This document shows, piece after piece, positions 43,126-51,270 of a stretch of DNA of 64,000 bases. Source of the stretch: Flavisolibacter amylovorans (lineage in GTDB: Bacteria > Bacteroidota > Bacteroidia > Chitinophagales > Chitinophagaceae); assembly GCF_039541815.1 (NCBI RefSeq), contig NZ_BAABGY010000002.1, forward strand, positions 124,001 through 188,000, read 5' to 3'. Under the pieces are notes generated by a model that made no database searches, was not told the origin of the DNA, and was given only the letters and a program-made list of their open reading frames with translations. Both the position numbers and the translations under genes were made by a program. Every line of letters starts with the position of its first letter. Position 1 is the first letter of the stretch.

Positions 43126-44019
43126 ATGTACCGCTGTTTCTACGTCTTACTCGTCCTTGCCCTCTGCGCCTGCGGACCCAATAGCCGCCAGCCGCCTGCC
43201 ACCAGCTCGCTGACCGCACCAGGCACCGTTGCAAAGCGCCCGGCCCTGCCCGATACCGTGTGGGAAGACGACAGCACATACTACGTAGAACTACTGGAGC
43301 CCGGTCTCGACTCGGCGCACTACATCGACGCGCTGTCGGCCATTGCCCTCCGCAAGCTCAGGGAGCACCCGGCGGAAGCAGCCTTCGATACGGCTGTTCT
43401 TCTTAACGGCTACGCCGGCGCGCTCCGGTTCCGGCAAGGCGCGCTGTTCCGCACCGGTGCACGCCATGCGCTGGTGCAGGTGCGGGACGCGGACCGCGAG
43501 CCCTTCCTCGTTTTTCGCTGGACAGGGGACTGGCGCCTGCGGCAGGTCTTGTACGTCAACGGGAAGGTCCCCGATTCGGCCTGGCAGCTTGCCGATTATG
43601 ATTTCGACGGCGACCGGGACCTCGCGCTGCGCTGGTACTATTCGGCCGGCCGGTGCAACTGCGGGAAGCAATATTGCCGCAGGCTCTATGTGTACCATGC
43701 CCGACTCGACAGCCTGCTCGAAGTGGACGGCGTGCCCGGTTACCTCGATTTCGCCTTCGTGCCGGAAGAGCGGGCCCTCTACCTGGGGGAGCACTGCGAC
43801 GGCTATTTCGGAAAATTCCGGATCGTGAACGATAGCCTGCAAAAGGTGGAGGAATATCAGTTCTACAACGACTTCTACGCGAACGGGGAGCCAACCTTCG
43901 ACGGCGTGGAGCACCGCGTTTACCGCAACGGCAGGCAGCGCAGTACCCGGCGCGTGGCGAATGGAAACATGCCCCGCAAATGGCAACGGCTGTTGTCGGT
44001 GCGCACCCCCGTCCGCTAG
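43126..44019 (+). CDS. Lipoprotein of unknown function
   Basis: 297 residues. Lipobox LALCAC (Cys ~13), Pro/Ser/Thr linker, then a beta-rich body. It contains a calcium-loop-like DYDFDGDRDLALRW motif as in FG-GAP repeats and a Cys cluster (GRCNCGKQYC), and ends with a basic tail after a toxin_15-like FDGVEHRVYRNGRQ strand. Not recognised. ATG 43126 follows a GGCGGCAGTTAACCGCCGCC hairpin-like leader and a TACCTTGA box. Confidence 0.65.
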   Translation: MYRCFYVLLVLALCACGPNSRQPPATSSLTAPGTVAKRPALPDTVWEDDSTYYVELLEPGLDSAHYIDALSAIALRKLREHPAEAAFDTAVLLNGYAGALRFRQGALFRTGARHALVQVRDADREPFLVFRWTGDWRLRQVLYVNGKVPDSAWQLADYDFDGDRDLALRWYYSAGRCNCGKQYCRRLYVYHARLDSLLEVDGVPGYLDFAFVPEERALYLGEHCDGYFGKFRIVNDSLQKVEEYQFYNDFYANGEPTFDGVEHRVYRNGRQRSTRRVANGNMPRKWQRLLSVRTPVR

Positions 44020-44057
44020 CGCCCTCGAAGGCTTCCCGGGTGCGGATGCTCGCTCGC

Positions 44058-44270
44058 TTACTTCTCGAGCCAGTTGCGGAACCAGCGCTGGTACAGGGGA
44101 AGGATCACGTAAAAGACCGTGGGCACGGCGATGATGGTCAGTACAAAGGTGCGCAGCAGGAGCGGCATGCGCTGCAGCACGCCGCCCAGGGCGAAGAGCA
44201 GGAAAGTGATGAGCGGGTAGATGGCGAGCCACACCAGGAAGGCCCGCTTATGTTTTTCATGTTTTGGCAT
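44058..44270 (-). CDS. Small membrane protein equal to the C-terminal membrane domain of COG3224 proteins
   Basis: 70 residues: HKRAFLVWLAIYPLITFLLF, a short loop with LPLLLRTF-like MPLLLRTFVLTIIAVPTVFY, and VILPLYQRWFRNWL. The W-L-A-x-YP-L-x-T motif and the LRT...VP...Y...P order match the membrane tail that follows the ABM monooxygenase domain in COG3224 proteins. Here it stands alone. A TACCTTTG box (44277-44284) lies 6 nt before ATG. Function unknown. Confidence 0.7.
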   Translation of the reverse strand: MPKHEKHKRAFLVWLAIYPLITFLLFALGGVLQRMPLLLRTFVLTIIAVPTVFYVILPLYQRWFRNWLEK

Positions 44271-44339
44271 CGGGCGCAAAGGTAGTGCGGAGCCGTCCGG
44301 GGAAGTGCAGTGCCGGAGATGGCCATTGACGCCGTCCAC

Positions 44340-44966
44340 TTAGCGGGGCAGGTTTTTCCGGAGGATGAAATTCCGCTCCGCCACCCGGAGTGCGCCCTCC
44401 GGCTGCAGCCGCAGCACGCCGGGCGATCCGCCTCTTGGTGCGGCCGGCGTCCGCTCTTTCGCGGTCAGCAGCGGGTCGTCGTCGAAATAGTAGTCTTCCA
44501 GCCAATAGTATGCGCCATCACGCTCCATCAGGGTAACGTGGATATGCGCCGGCGCCGCCCGGCTCGGGTACACGCCCGGCCTCAGCGTATAGAACGTATA
44601 GCGGCCGTCGGAGCCGGTGCGCACCCAACCCCGGATAGCGCCATGCCGCCGCGCCCAGCCGGTGGCGGTGGCGGGCGCCGCGTACAGGCCTTCCCCGTTG
44701 GTGTGGTACACGTACAGCACGACGCCCTCCGCCGGGGTTTGTCCGTCGCTTTCATACACAGTACCGGAGATCCGGATGCCCTGCCCGCTGTCGCGGAAAT
44801 CGGGCAGCGTATCTACGGGGCGCAACCGGCGGCTTCCGTATTCCAAAACGGCTTCGCAGCCTTCGCAGGCGCCGCCGGCAAGCCGGGGCGCGCCCGTTTG
44901 CCCGTTGATCGGGTCGGCACAGGCACTGAGCCCGATCGCGAGTAATGCGATTGCTGGCAGTTTCAT
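44340..44966 (-). CDS. Intradiol ring-cleavage dioxygenase-like lipoprotein
   Basis: 208 residues with a lipobox (GLSAC). The beta-sandwich dioxygenase fold is visible: GTVYESDGQTPAEGVVLYVY, HTNGEGLYA, GWVRTGSDGRYTFYTLRPG, then APAHIHVTL. The expected non-haem iron ligands (two Tyr, two His) can be placed at Y in YTFYTL, a second Tyr, and the His pair of AHIH. Extracytoplasmic members are common in Bacteroidota and their substrates are unproven. ATG 44966 chosen for the signal peptide. Confidence 0.8.
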   Translation of the reverse strand: MKLPAIALLAIGLSACADPINGQTGAPRLAGGACEGCEAVLEYGSRRLRPVDTLPDFRDSGQGIRISGTVYESDGQTPAEGVVLYVYHTNGEGLYAAPATATGWARRHGAIRGWVRTGSDGRYTFYTLRPGVYPSRAAPAHIHVTLMERDGAYYWLEDYYFDDDPLLTAKERTPAAPRGGSPGVLRLQPEGALRVAERNFILRKNLPR

Positions 44967-45133
44967 CGGTATGATTTGAGGGTTCTTTTCGAGCACGGCG
45001 CAGGGTCGCCGCGTACTTCTAATGTACGGGTTCCGCGGCCTGCGGGGGGCGGACTTACATCAGCGCAGGCTGTGGCCAGCGGGATTGCACCCTGCCGGTA
45101 TGAGCGGTACGTGCCTGGAATCGGGGCGGGGCA

Positions 45134-45565
45134 TTACCCTGCGAGCGGCCAGAAGTGCAGCAGCTGTTCGTCGTTCTGGTCGCCCAGCGCGAAGTTGCCC
45201 TCGCCTTTCAGGATCCGGAGCAGCGCCGTTTGCAGCAGCGCAAGCTCGCGGGCGCCGAAGTGGAGGTGGAGCGTGGCGCCGTCTTCGCGGGTCTGCCAGC
45301 AGCTCGCTTCACCGGCATCGTAATGCAGTGCAAGTTGTTGGATCACGCGGAAGGCGCGGCCGGCAACACGGGCCACTGCTGCGGTGGCGGGCGACAGGGG
45401 CAGCAGCTGGGACACGGGCGTTGCACTGGCTTCGATGGCTTCGAACAGGGCCATCAGCGCGGTGCAGCCGGCTTCATCGCCACGAAGATGACAGCCACGG
45501 TACAGCGGGTTCTCGCCCGCATACCACCAGGCAAAAAGGCGGCCGTCGTGTGTGATGGGTTCCAT
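45134..45565 (-). CDS. Conserved hypothetical protein
   Basis: 143 residues, cytoplasmic. Begins EPITHDGRLFAWWYAGENPL and ends LGDQNDEQLLHFWPLAG. The middle is Ala-rich helical with GATLHLHFGARELALLQ. No domain recognised. Lies 27 bp downstream of the 45593-46417 gene in the same direction, so probably co-transcribed. Confidence 0.6.
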   Translation of the reverse strand: MEPITHDGRLFAWWYAGENPLYRGCHLRGDEAGCTALMALFEAIEASATPVSQLLPLSPATAAVARVAGRAFRVIQQLALHYDAGEASCWQTREDGATLHLHFGARELALLQTALLRILKGEGNFALGDQNDEQLLHFWPLAG

Positions 45566-45592
45566 GAATTAAAAGGGACTTGCGCCGGATGA

Positions 45593-46417
45593 TCAGTGGT
45601 CAGCCGCCTTCCGGTTCATTTTTACGAGGGCATATACAAAGAGCACCGCAAACAGGCCCATGAAAATAAAAATGGGCTGCACCGGGAGTCCGGGCAGGAG
45701 GAAGCCCAGCGCCACGCAGGCGATGATCAATGCATAAAAACCGTAGACCCTCGCGTCGGCTTTCTGCCGGCCCATCCGGTATTCGTACAGGTATTTGAAA
45801 TAGCGAACGACCGGGTCGGTTTGCTCCTGTGCGGGGACGGGCGTGCTGGTTGACTCGCTTTCTTCGAACGGCATTGCCGGACCCGCGCTGAGCGGCACCC
45901 TTGCGCGGATCAGCTCGAGGGCGCGGTTGTATTGGTTGCCCAACACCGCGGGCGTGATCAGCACCGACGATCCCATCAGTTCGCCGGCAAAATTGGTGAG
46001 AGCCTGCAGGGCAGGATTGTAGCGGGCCCGTTGCTTTTCGGGGTGGTGCAGGTACAGGGCCAGCACCGTTTCCGTTGCCATCGATCTCCGGTTGCTGCTT
46101 GGTACTTTGATCTCGCGGGCTTCCTTGATCTCGCTCCAGCGGATGAGTCCCGTAGTAATACCGCCCTCGTTCGACTCGATGCCTTCGTCGTCCATGCGGA
46201 ACACGAACTCGTTGCGGAGAAAGCGCTGGAACAGCTTTACACTGAGGAAGCTGCCCACCAGCACCATGAAGCCGCTCATGACGTACATCATGGTGGGCAT
46301 CTCGTTGCCCTCGGGATTGACGAAGGTGAAGTATACGAACAGGAACATGAGGCCCAGGGCAATGACGATGGGAATGAGGTACAGGAAGCGGTTGGGACGG
46401 ATCTCGATCGGGGTCAT
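45593..46417 (-). CDS. Membrane protein, STM3941-like / PH-like
   Basis: 274 residues. Two N-terminal spans (YLIPIVIALGLMFLFVYFTF and YVMSGFMVLVGSFLSVKLF) are followed by a PH-like soluble domain with FVFRMDDEGIESNEGG and LIRWSEIKEAREIKV (the turn after IxWxxI is typical of bPH/STM3941 proteins). Two C-terminal spans follow (YGFYALIIACVALGFLL, IFIFMGLFAVLFVYALV). Function unknown. A TACCTTTA box lies ~29 nt upstream. Confidence 0.7.
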   Translation of the reverse strand: MTPIEIRPNRFLYLIPIVIALGLMFLFVYFTFVNPEGNEMPTMMYVMSGFMVLVGSFLSVKLFQRFLRNEFVFRMDDEGIESNEGGITTGLIRWSEIKEAREIKVPSSNRRSMATETVLALYLHHPEKQRARYNPALQALTNFAGELMGSSVLITPAVLGNQYNRALELIRARVPLSAGPAMPFEESESTSTPVPAQEQTDPVVRYFKYLYEYRMGRQKADARVYGFYALIIACVALGFLLPGLPVQPIFIFMGLFAVLFVYALVKMNRKAADH

Positions 46418-46530
46418 GGTAAGCGGATAGGCGGTTGGCCTAAAGGTAGCAAAAGGCGCAGCACCTTAACGGCCCTTTTACACCGCTCCGCCCGGTTTTC
46501 GCGTATTTTACGGGCCTATCTTTCCCTCAT

Positions 46531-48501
46531 ATGAAGAAAACCCTGTTCGCCCTTTCCGTTCTCGCATGCGCATTCGGCGCCGGAGCGCAAACCGCGCCCG
46601 CACTACCGGCAGGCAAGTACGACCACCGCGCCGCCTTCAACCCCGGGTTCTATACCACACCCGGCAACGAGTTCCGCTCCGCCTCCGGCGCACCGGGACC
46701 GAAGTACTGGCAGAACCGTGCCGACTACAGCATCGCCGTTACCCTCGACACGGGAGCGCACCGGGTGAGCGGCACCGCGGCCATCACCTACAGCAACAAC
46801 TCGCCCGACGCCCTGCAGTTCCTCTGGCTGCAGCTCGATCAGAACATTTACCAGGCGGGCTCACGCGGCTCCGCCACCACCACGCAGGCCGGCGGCCGCT
46901 GGGCCAACCCCGCCTTTACGCAGGGCAACGTACTCCGAAGCGTGCAGCTCGCCGGGAGCGGCGGCGCCAAAACGGCTGCTAAGTATATCGTCACCGACAC
47001 CCGCATGCAGGTATGGCTGCCTTCGGCCCTGAAGCCGGGCGAGAAGACGACGCTGCACATCGACTACGAGTTTGTGATCCCCGAGCGCGGCACCGACCGC
47101 ATGGGCCGCATGCAGACGAAGAACGGCAGTATTTATACGGTGGCCCAGTGGTTCCCGCGTATGGCCGTATACGACGACATCCAGGGCTGGAACACGCTGC
47201 CCTACCTCGGCGCCGGGGAGTTTTACCTCGAGTTCGGCAACATCGACTACAGCATTACCGCACCCGCCAACCTGGTGGTGGTGGGCTCCGGCGCGCTGAC
47301 CAACGAAGCCGAGGTGCTCACGCCGGTGCAGCAGGCGCGCCTCGCGCAGGCACGCGCCTCCGAGGCCACCGTGGCCCTGCGCACCGCCGCGGAGGTCACC
47401 GACCGAAAGGCGAACCCCGCCTCCGGCAGCAAGACCTGGCGCTTCCGCATGGAGAACACCCGCGACGCCGCCTGGAGCGCCTCGCGCGCCTTTGTGTGGG
47501 ACGCGGCGCGCATCAACCTGCCTTCCGGCAAGAAGTCGCTGGCCATGAGCGTGTACCCCGTCGAGAGCATCAAGAAGGACGGCTGGCAGCGCTCCACCGA
47601 GTTCACCAAGGCCTCGATCGAGCATTACTCGACGATGTGGTACGAATATCCCTGGCCCGCAGCCATCAACGTGGCGGGCAACGTTTCCGGCATGGAGTAT
47701 CCCGGCATCGTGTTCTGTAGTTATACGGACAGCGGCGCAGACCTCTGGGGCGTCACCGACCATGAGTTCGGCCATGCCTGGTTCCCGATGATCGTGGGCT
47801 CCAACGAGCGCAAATATGCCTGGATGGACGAAGGCTTCAACACGTTCATTAACGACCTCTCTACGAAGGCCTTCAACAAGGGCGAGTTCGTAGCCTCTGA
47901 CCTGGCGGGCATCGGCGGCGATATGACCGGCTATGTGTTCCACGACAAGATGGACCCGCTGTGGACGGCGCCCGACGCGGTGCAGCAGGCCAACCTCGGC
48001 GTCACGGCGTATTTCAAGCCCGCCATGATGCTGGGCGCGCTCCGCGAAGTGGTGCTGGGTCCCGAGCGCTTCGATCTTGCCTTCCGCGAGTACATCCGCC
48101 GCTGGGCCTTTAAGCATCCCACGCCCAACGACTTCTTTCATACGATGGAAAATGTGAGCGGTGAGGACCTCGGCTGGTTCTGGCGCGGCTGGGTGTTCGG
48201 CAACTGGAAGCTCGACCAGGCCGTGACGGCCGTGAAGTACAATGCCAATGACCCGGCGAAGGGCGCCTCCATCACCGTGGAGAACCGCGAGCAGATGCCG
48301 ATGCCGGTGATCGTGCAGGTCCGCGAGAGCAATGGCAAAACGCAGACGATCCAGCTCCCCGTGGAGGTCTGGCAGCGCGGCGCCACCTGGACCTTCCGCG
48401 TACCCACCACGAGCCGGATCGAGGAGGTGCTCCTCGACCCCGATAAGAAGCTCCCGGACGTCGATCGCACGAACAATACCCTGAAGCCGAAGGAGTTTTA
48501 A
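46531..48501 (+). CDS. M1 family zinc aminopeptidase, secreted
   Basis: 656 residues with a signal peptide (FGAGAQ). M1 catalytic motifs: GMEYPGIVF (the GAMEN-equivalent exopeptidase motif), zinc site HEFGHAWFP (~411) and WMDEGFNTF with the third ligand Glu ~434. The C-terminal part is short, as in other Bacteroidota secreted M1 enzymes. Cleaves N-terminal residues from peptides in the periplasm. A TATCTTTC box lies 6 nt before ATG. Confidence 0.94.
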   Translation: MKKTLFALSVLACAFGAGAQTAPALPAGKYDHRAAFNPGFYTTPGNEFRSASGAPGPKYWQNRADYSIAVTLDTGAHRVSGTAAITYSNNSPDALQFLWLQLDQNIYQAGSRGSATTTQAGGRWANPAFTQGNVLRSVQLAGSGGAKTAAKYIVTDTRMQVWLPSALKPGEKTTLHIDYEFVIPERGTDRMGRMQTKNGSIYTVAQWFPRMAVYDDIQGWNTLPYLGAGEFYLEFGNIDYSITAPANLVVVGSGALTNEAEVLTPVQQARLAQARASEATVALRTAAEVTDRKANPASGSKTWRFRMENTRDAAWSASRAFVWDAARINLPSGKKSLAMSVYPVESIKKDGWQRSTEFTKASIEHYSTMWYEYPWPAAINVAGNVSGMEYPGIVFCSYTDSGADLWGVTDHEFGHAWFPMIVGSNERKYAWMDEGFNTFINDLSTKAFNKGEFVASDLAGIGGDMTGYVFHDKMDPLWTAPDAVQQANLGVTAYFKPAMMLGALREVVLGPERFDLAFREYIRRWAFKHPTPNDFFHTMENVSGEDLGWFWRGWVFGNWKLDQAVTAVKYNANDPAKGASITVENREQMPMPVIVQVRESNGKTQTIQLPVEVWQRGATWTFRVPTTSRIEEVLLDPDKKLPDVDRTNNTLKPKEF

Positions 48502-48661
48502 TGTGCTGATGTGCTAATGAGTTAGTGTGTTAATGTGCTGATTTGGTTGAGCCCTGTCGTAAGACGGGGCTTTTACCCATCCCCTAACCCCTTCCCTTTG
48601 GGAAGGGGTTAGGGGATGGGCGTATTAGCACATTACCCCATTACCCCATTAGCACATTAAC
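48499..48661. repeat. Nested inverted array with central perfect palindrome
   Basis: TAATGTGCTGATGTGC 8-mers (48499-48541) start at the M1 stop codon. A G-U-containing terminator (48550-48574) and a 21-bp perfect inverted repeat with TTT loop follow (48576-48620, CCCATCCCCTAACCCC...). The 8-mer array then recurs inverted (48622-48661, ATTAGCACATTACCCC). Confidence 0.85.
48550..48574 (+). terminator. Rho-independent terminator of the M1 gene
   Basis: AGCCCTGTC-GTAA-GACGGGGCT then TTT; one G-U pair. Confidence 0.7.
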
Positions 48662-48668
48662 TTGCGGT

Positions 48669-49115
48669 ATGCGTTCCGTGGTACTTGGATTTGGCGGATT
48701 GATCCTCCTGTTGTTGCTGTTCTTCCGGCTCAGCGCGCTGCAGCTGTGGCGGGGTGAGGCCAGGCTCGAGGTGGTGGTGGCCGGGGCGGCGGTGCTTTTC
48801 TTTTGTATCGGCGTCTTCGTGAACCGCCGGAGCCTGCGCTCGCAAGCAGCGACGGATACGCCCGTGGCCGCTCCGGCGGCGCCTGCCAGCCTGTCACCCG
48901 ATGCCGGTGCCGCGCAGTCCGCGGGGCTCACGGCGCGCGAGCTCGAGGTGCTCCAGAAGATGGCCGAGGGCCTCTCCAATGCGGAGATCGGGGCCGCGCT
49001 CTTTCTCTCGGAGAGCACCATCAAGACCCATGTCTCGAACATCCTCTTCAAGCTCGATGCAAAGCGGCGCACCGCCGCCGTGCAGGCGGCAAGGGCCCGC
49101 GGAATCCTTTTCTGA
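48669..49115 (+). CDS. Membrane-anchored LuxR-type HTH regulator
   Basis: 148 residues. Two N-terminal hydrophobic segments (VVLGFGGLILLLLLFFRL; VVVAGAAVLFFCIGVFV) and an Ala/Pro linker precede a C-terminal GerE/LuxR HTH. The HTH reads LTARELEVLQKMAEGLSNAEIG, then LFLSESTIKTHVSNILFKLDAKRRTAA. No receiver or PAS domain. The -7-like TAACTTGC overlaps the end of the preceding repeat array and ends 3 nt before ATG. A DUF4199 membrane protein follows by 96 bp; such pairing is common in this phylum. Confidence 0.85.
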   Translation: MRSVVLGFGGLILLLLLFFRLSALQLWRGEARLEVVVAGAAVLFFCIGVFVNRRSLRSQAATDTPVAAPAAPASLSPDAGAAQSAGLTARELEVLQKMAEGLSNAEIGAALFLSESTIKTHVSNILFKLDAKRRTAAVQAARARGILF

Positions 49116-49211
49116 TGCCTATTTCCTACTTTCGGAGGAGCAGTTTCCGCCTTCCGGATGACCCGGGTCCCAGCCGCGAAGCCGAAGTTTGCCCCCTAAA
49201 CAAAACCCGTT

Positions 49212-49718
49212 ATGAAACAAACTGCACTTCGCTACGGCGGCCTCAGCCTCGCCTCCCTGGTGGTCATCTTCAGCCTTACCTTCCTCGTTTTCCGCGGCAG
49301 CACCGACTATGACAAAATGGAAGTGCTGGGCTATCTCAGCATGCTCGTGGCGATGGCCTTCGTGTTCTTCGGGATCCGCCACTACCGCAACGAGGTGGCC
49401 GGCGGCTACCTTTCGTTCGGGGCCGGACTAAAGGTGGGATTGCTGATCGTGATCATCCCCGCCATCGGCTTCGGGCTCTTCGACCTGCTCTATACAGAGG
49501 TCCTCAACCCGGGCTGGAAGGCCTCCTATACGGCGCACCAGCTCACGAAGCTGAAGCCCGAAGAGCAGGAAGCCTTCCGCAAGGAGATGGAAGCATTCGC
49601 GAATCCCGTCTTTCAATTTGTGGCAATGGCCGGCACCGTACTCGTGCTTGGCCTCATCGTGACCATCATCTCCACGCTCGCCCTTATGCGGCGGCGGGGC
49701 GTAGCTGCGAGTTTGTAG
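49212..49718 (+). CDS. DUF4199 family membrane protein
   Basis: 168 residues with four predicted spans. Family features: MxxxxLRYGGLSLASLVV start, EVLGYLSMLVAMAFVFFGIR (Y-x-x-M...I-FFGI-R), YRNEVAGGYLSFGAGLKVGL, and a long soluble helix KLKPEEQEAFRKEMEAF. Function unknown. The last codons and the TAG stop are part of a GTTTGTAGTTTGAAG heptamer array. Confidence 0.85.
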   Translation: MKQTALRYGGLSLASLVVIFSLTFLVFRGSTDYDKMEVLGYLSMLVAMAFVFFGIRHYRNEVAGGYLSFGAGLKVGLLIVIIPAIGFGLFDLLYTEVLNPGWKASYTAHQLTKLKPEEQEAFRKEMEAFANPVFQFVAMAGTVLVLGLIVTIISTLALMRRRGVAASL

Positions 49719-49744
49719 TTTGAAGTTTGTGGTTTGAAGTTTTG
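49710..49744. repeat. Heptamer array (GTTTGTA/GTTTGAA) overlapping the DUF4199 stop codon
   Basis: Five units; the TAG stop at 49716-49718 lies inside the first. Confidence 0.8.
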
Positions 49745-49858
49745 CGGAGGGTTCTTCATTCCTGATGGCCCCCTTTCCGGTCAGGCTGCAGGGTAACATC
49801 AACGGAATGCGCCCGGCATACCCCTCACAACCCAACAACCCCAGAACCTTAAACCCCT

Positions 49859-51064
49859 TCACTTCTTCGGTTCCCTGTTCCTTGTTCCCTGTTCCACTGT
49901 TCCCTCTGTTCCCTCTGTTCCCTGGATCTGCGCAACTACCGGCGTAGCCGGCGTTTGCTCTTCGCATTCGACCGCTTTGCGCAGCTCTTCGAGGCCGGCT
50001 TCCTCTACCACGGAGCGGAGCACCTCGTTGCCCCGGCGTTCCCATTGCACGAGGCGAAGGTGCCCGTCGGCGATCTCGATGCCCGAGATGGACCCGTCGG
50101 CGAAGCAGCAACAGCCCGAGTTGAAGTAGGAGGGCTGCAGCTTCAGGTAGTCTTCGGAGATATTGCTGTATTCGAACTTACGCTCGCGGATGGCCGCCTC
50201 GGCAGTGGCGATGGCGGCGGTGTCGCTGCCGGCGCGGGCAAAGAGCAGCTGGCGGTAGAGGCGCTCGATGTGCGTGAGCGATTCGAATACGGGCTGGTGC
50301 GTATGGCCGGTAATAAGCAGCAGGCCGGGCTGCGCGGCGCTCCACTCGTACATGAGCGTGTTGTGCAGGGTCTTGAGCGTGGTGTCGTAGGCCGGCGTGT
50401 TGGGGTTGATGGCAAGCCAGGCCTGCAGCGGCGCCCAGATACGCGCCACGAAGAACTTGGAGAACCAGTTGCCGTCGCTCACCTCGTCGCCCTGGTGGCC
50501 GTGGGTGCAGAAGATGTCGAGCGGCCCGCCAGCCGTTTCGGTGCGGAGGAGCACGCCTTCATACACCGGCATCTCCGTGCCGTACACCGACCGTAGATAT
50601 ACGGGTGCGAGCGGGTCGTTCTCCCACTGCAGGTCGTGGTTGCCGAAGATCTTGATGAAGGCGCCGCGATCGTGGAATTCTTTTTCCTTGGCGAAGGTGG
50701 CGCTGTGGGCCTTGCTCACGGTGAGCCAGCTGTTCTCCCAGAGCTCCTCGCAGTCGCCGAGGGCCACCAGCGTATAGCCCTCTCGGGCATAGTGGCCGAG
50801 GGCGCCGAGGTAGGCCGGCTCGCAGGTAGCGAAGTCGTCGGCGCCGTTGCGCCCGCCCTTGTGCTGGTCGGAAAAGATGATGAATTTACCCTGGGCCTCG
50901 GTGAAGGGCAGCGCGAGTCCTTTCTTGTATTTCCCCTGCCGGATGCAATCAAGCAGCTTGCTGAGCGCCGTGAACACCCGCGTCCGGTCGGGGCGCGACG
51001 AATAGCGCGCGCTGAGGCGGAGCACAGGTTTCAGGAGGAGCTTTCGGAGCAGGCGCTTGATCAA
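49859..51064 (-). CDS. Calcineurin-like metallophosphoesterase with a repeat-encoded C-terminus
   Basis: 401 residues. Full metallophosphoesterase motif set: FSDQHKGG (~66), GDCEELW (~108), GNHDLQW (~140), CTHGHQGDE (~185) and TGHTHQP (~255), so catalytically competent. Substrate unknown. The last ~20 residues (QGTEGTEGTVEQGTRNREPK) are encoded by a GTTCCCT/GTTCCCTCT array (49869-49923). The only in-frame start, TTG 51064, lies in the edge of an 8-mer array upstream, so repeats touch both ends of the gene. Confidence 0.85.
   Translation of the reverse strand: MIKRLLRKLLLKPVLRLSARYSSRPDRTRVFTALSKLLDCIRQGKYKKGLALPFTEAQGKFIIFSDQHKGGRNGADDFATCEPAYLGALGHYAREGYTLVALGDCEELWENSWLTVSKAHSATFAKEKEFHDRGAFIKIFGNHDLQWENDPLAPVYLRSVYGTEMPVYEGVLLRTETAGGPLDIFCTHGHQGDEVSDGNWFSKFFVARIWAPLQAWLAINPNTPAYDTTLKTLHNTLMYEWSAAQPGLLLITGHTHQPVFESLTHIERLYRQLLFARAGSDTAAIATAEAAIRERKFEYSNISEDYLKLQPSYFNSGCCCFADGSISGIEIADGHLRLVQWERRGNEVLRSVVEEAGLEELRKAVECEEQTPATPVVAQIQGTEGTEGTVEQGTRNREPKK
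49869..49923. repeat. GTTCCCT array inside the 3' end of the phosphoesterase gene
   Basis: Period 7 (GTTCCCT, GTTCCTT, GTTCCCT) changing to period 9 (GTTCCCTCT). Confidence 0.85.
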
Positions 51065-51270
51065 TGTGCTAATGGGTTAATGTGCTAATGGGTTAATGAA
51101 GGGAAACGAGCGGATACTGCCATGCGGATCGGCAGGCAACAGGCCCGTATCGTTTACCAACATGCCCGGTTATCCATTCAAAAATGGAACCACTCGCTTA
51201 CGCTTACACTGCGGATCAGCTGGCGCGAGCCAGGTTGAGCACATCAGCATATTAACTTATCAGCACATTA
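51059..51270. repeat. Inverted pair of TAATGTGC 8-mer arrays
   Basis: 51059-51098 (TAATGTGC/TAATGGGT) and 51238-51270 (GCACATCA/GCACATTA) face each other across ~140 bp containing no gene; the first overlaps the start of the phosphoesterase gene, the second abuts the trehalase stop. Confidence 0.8.
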
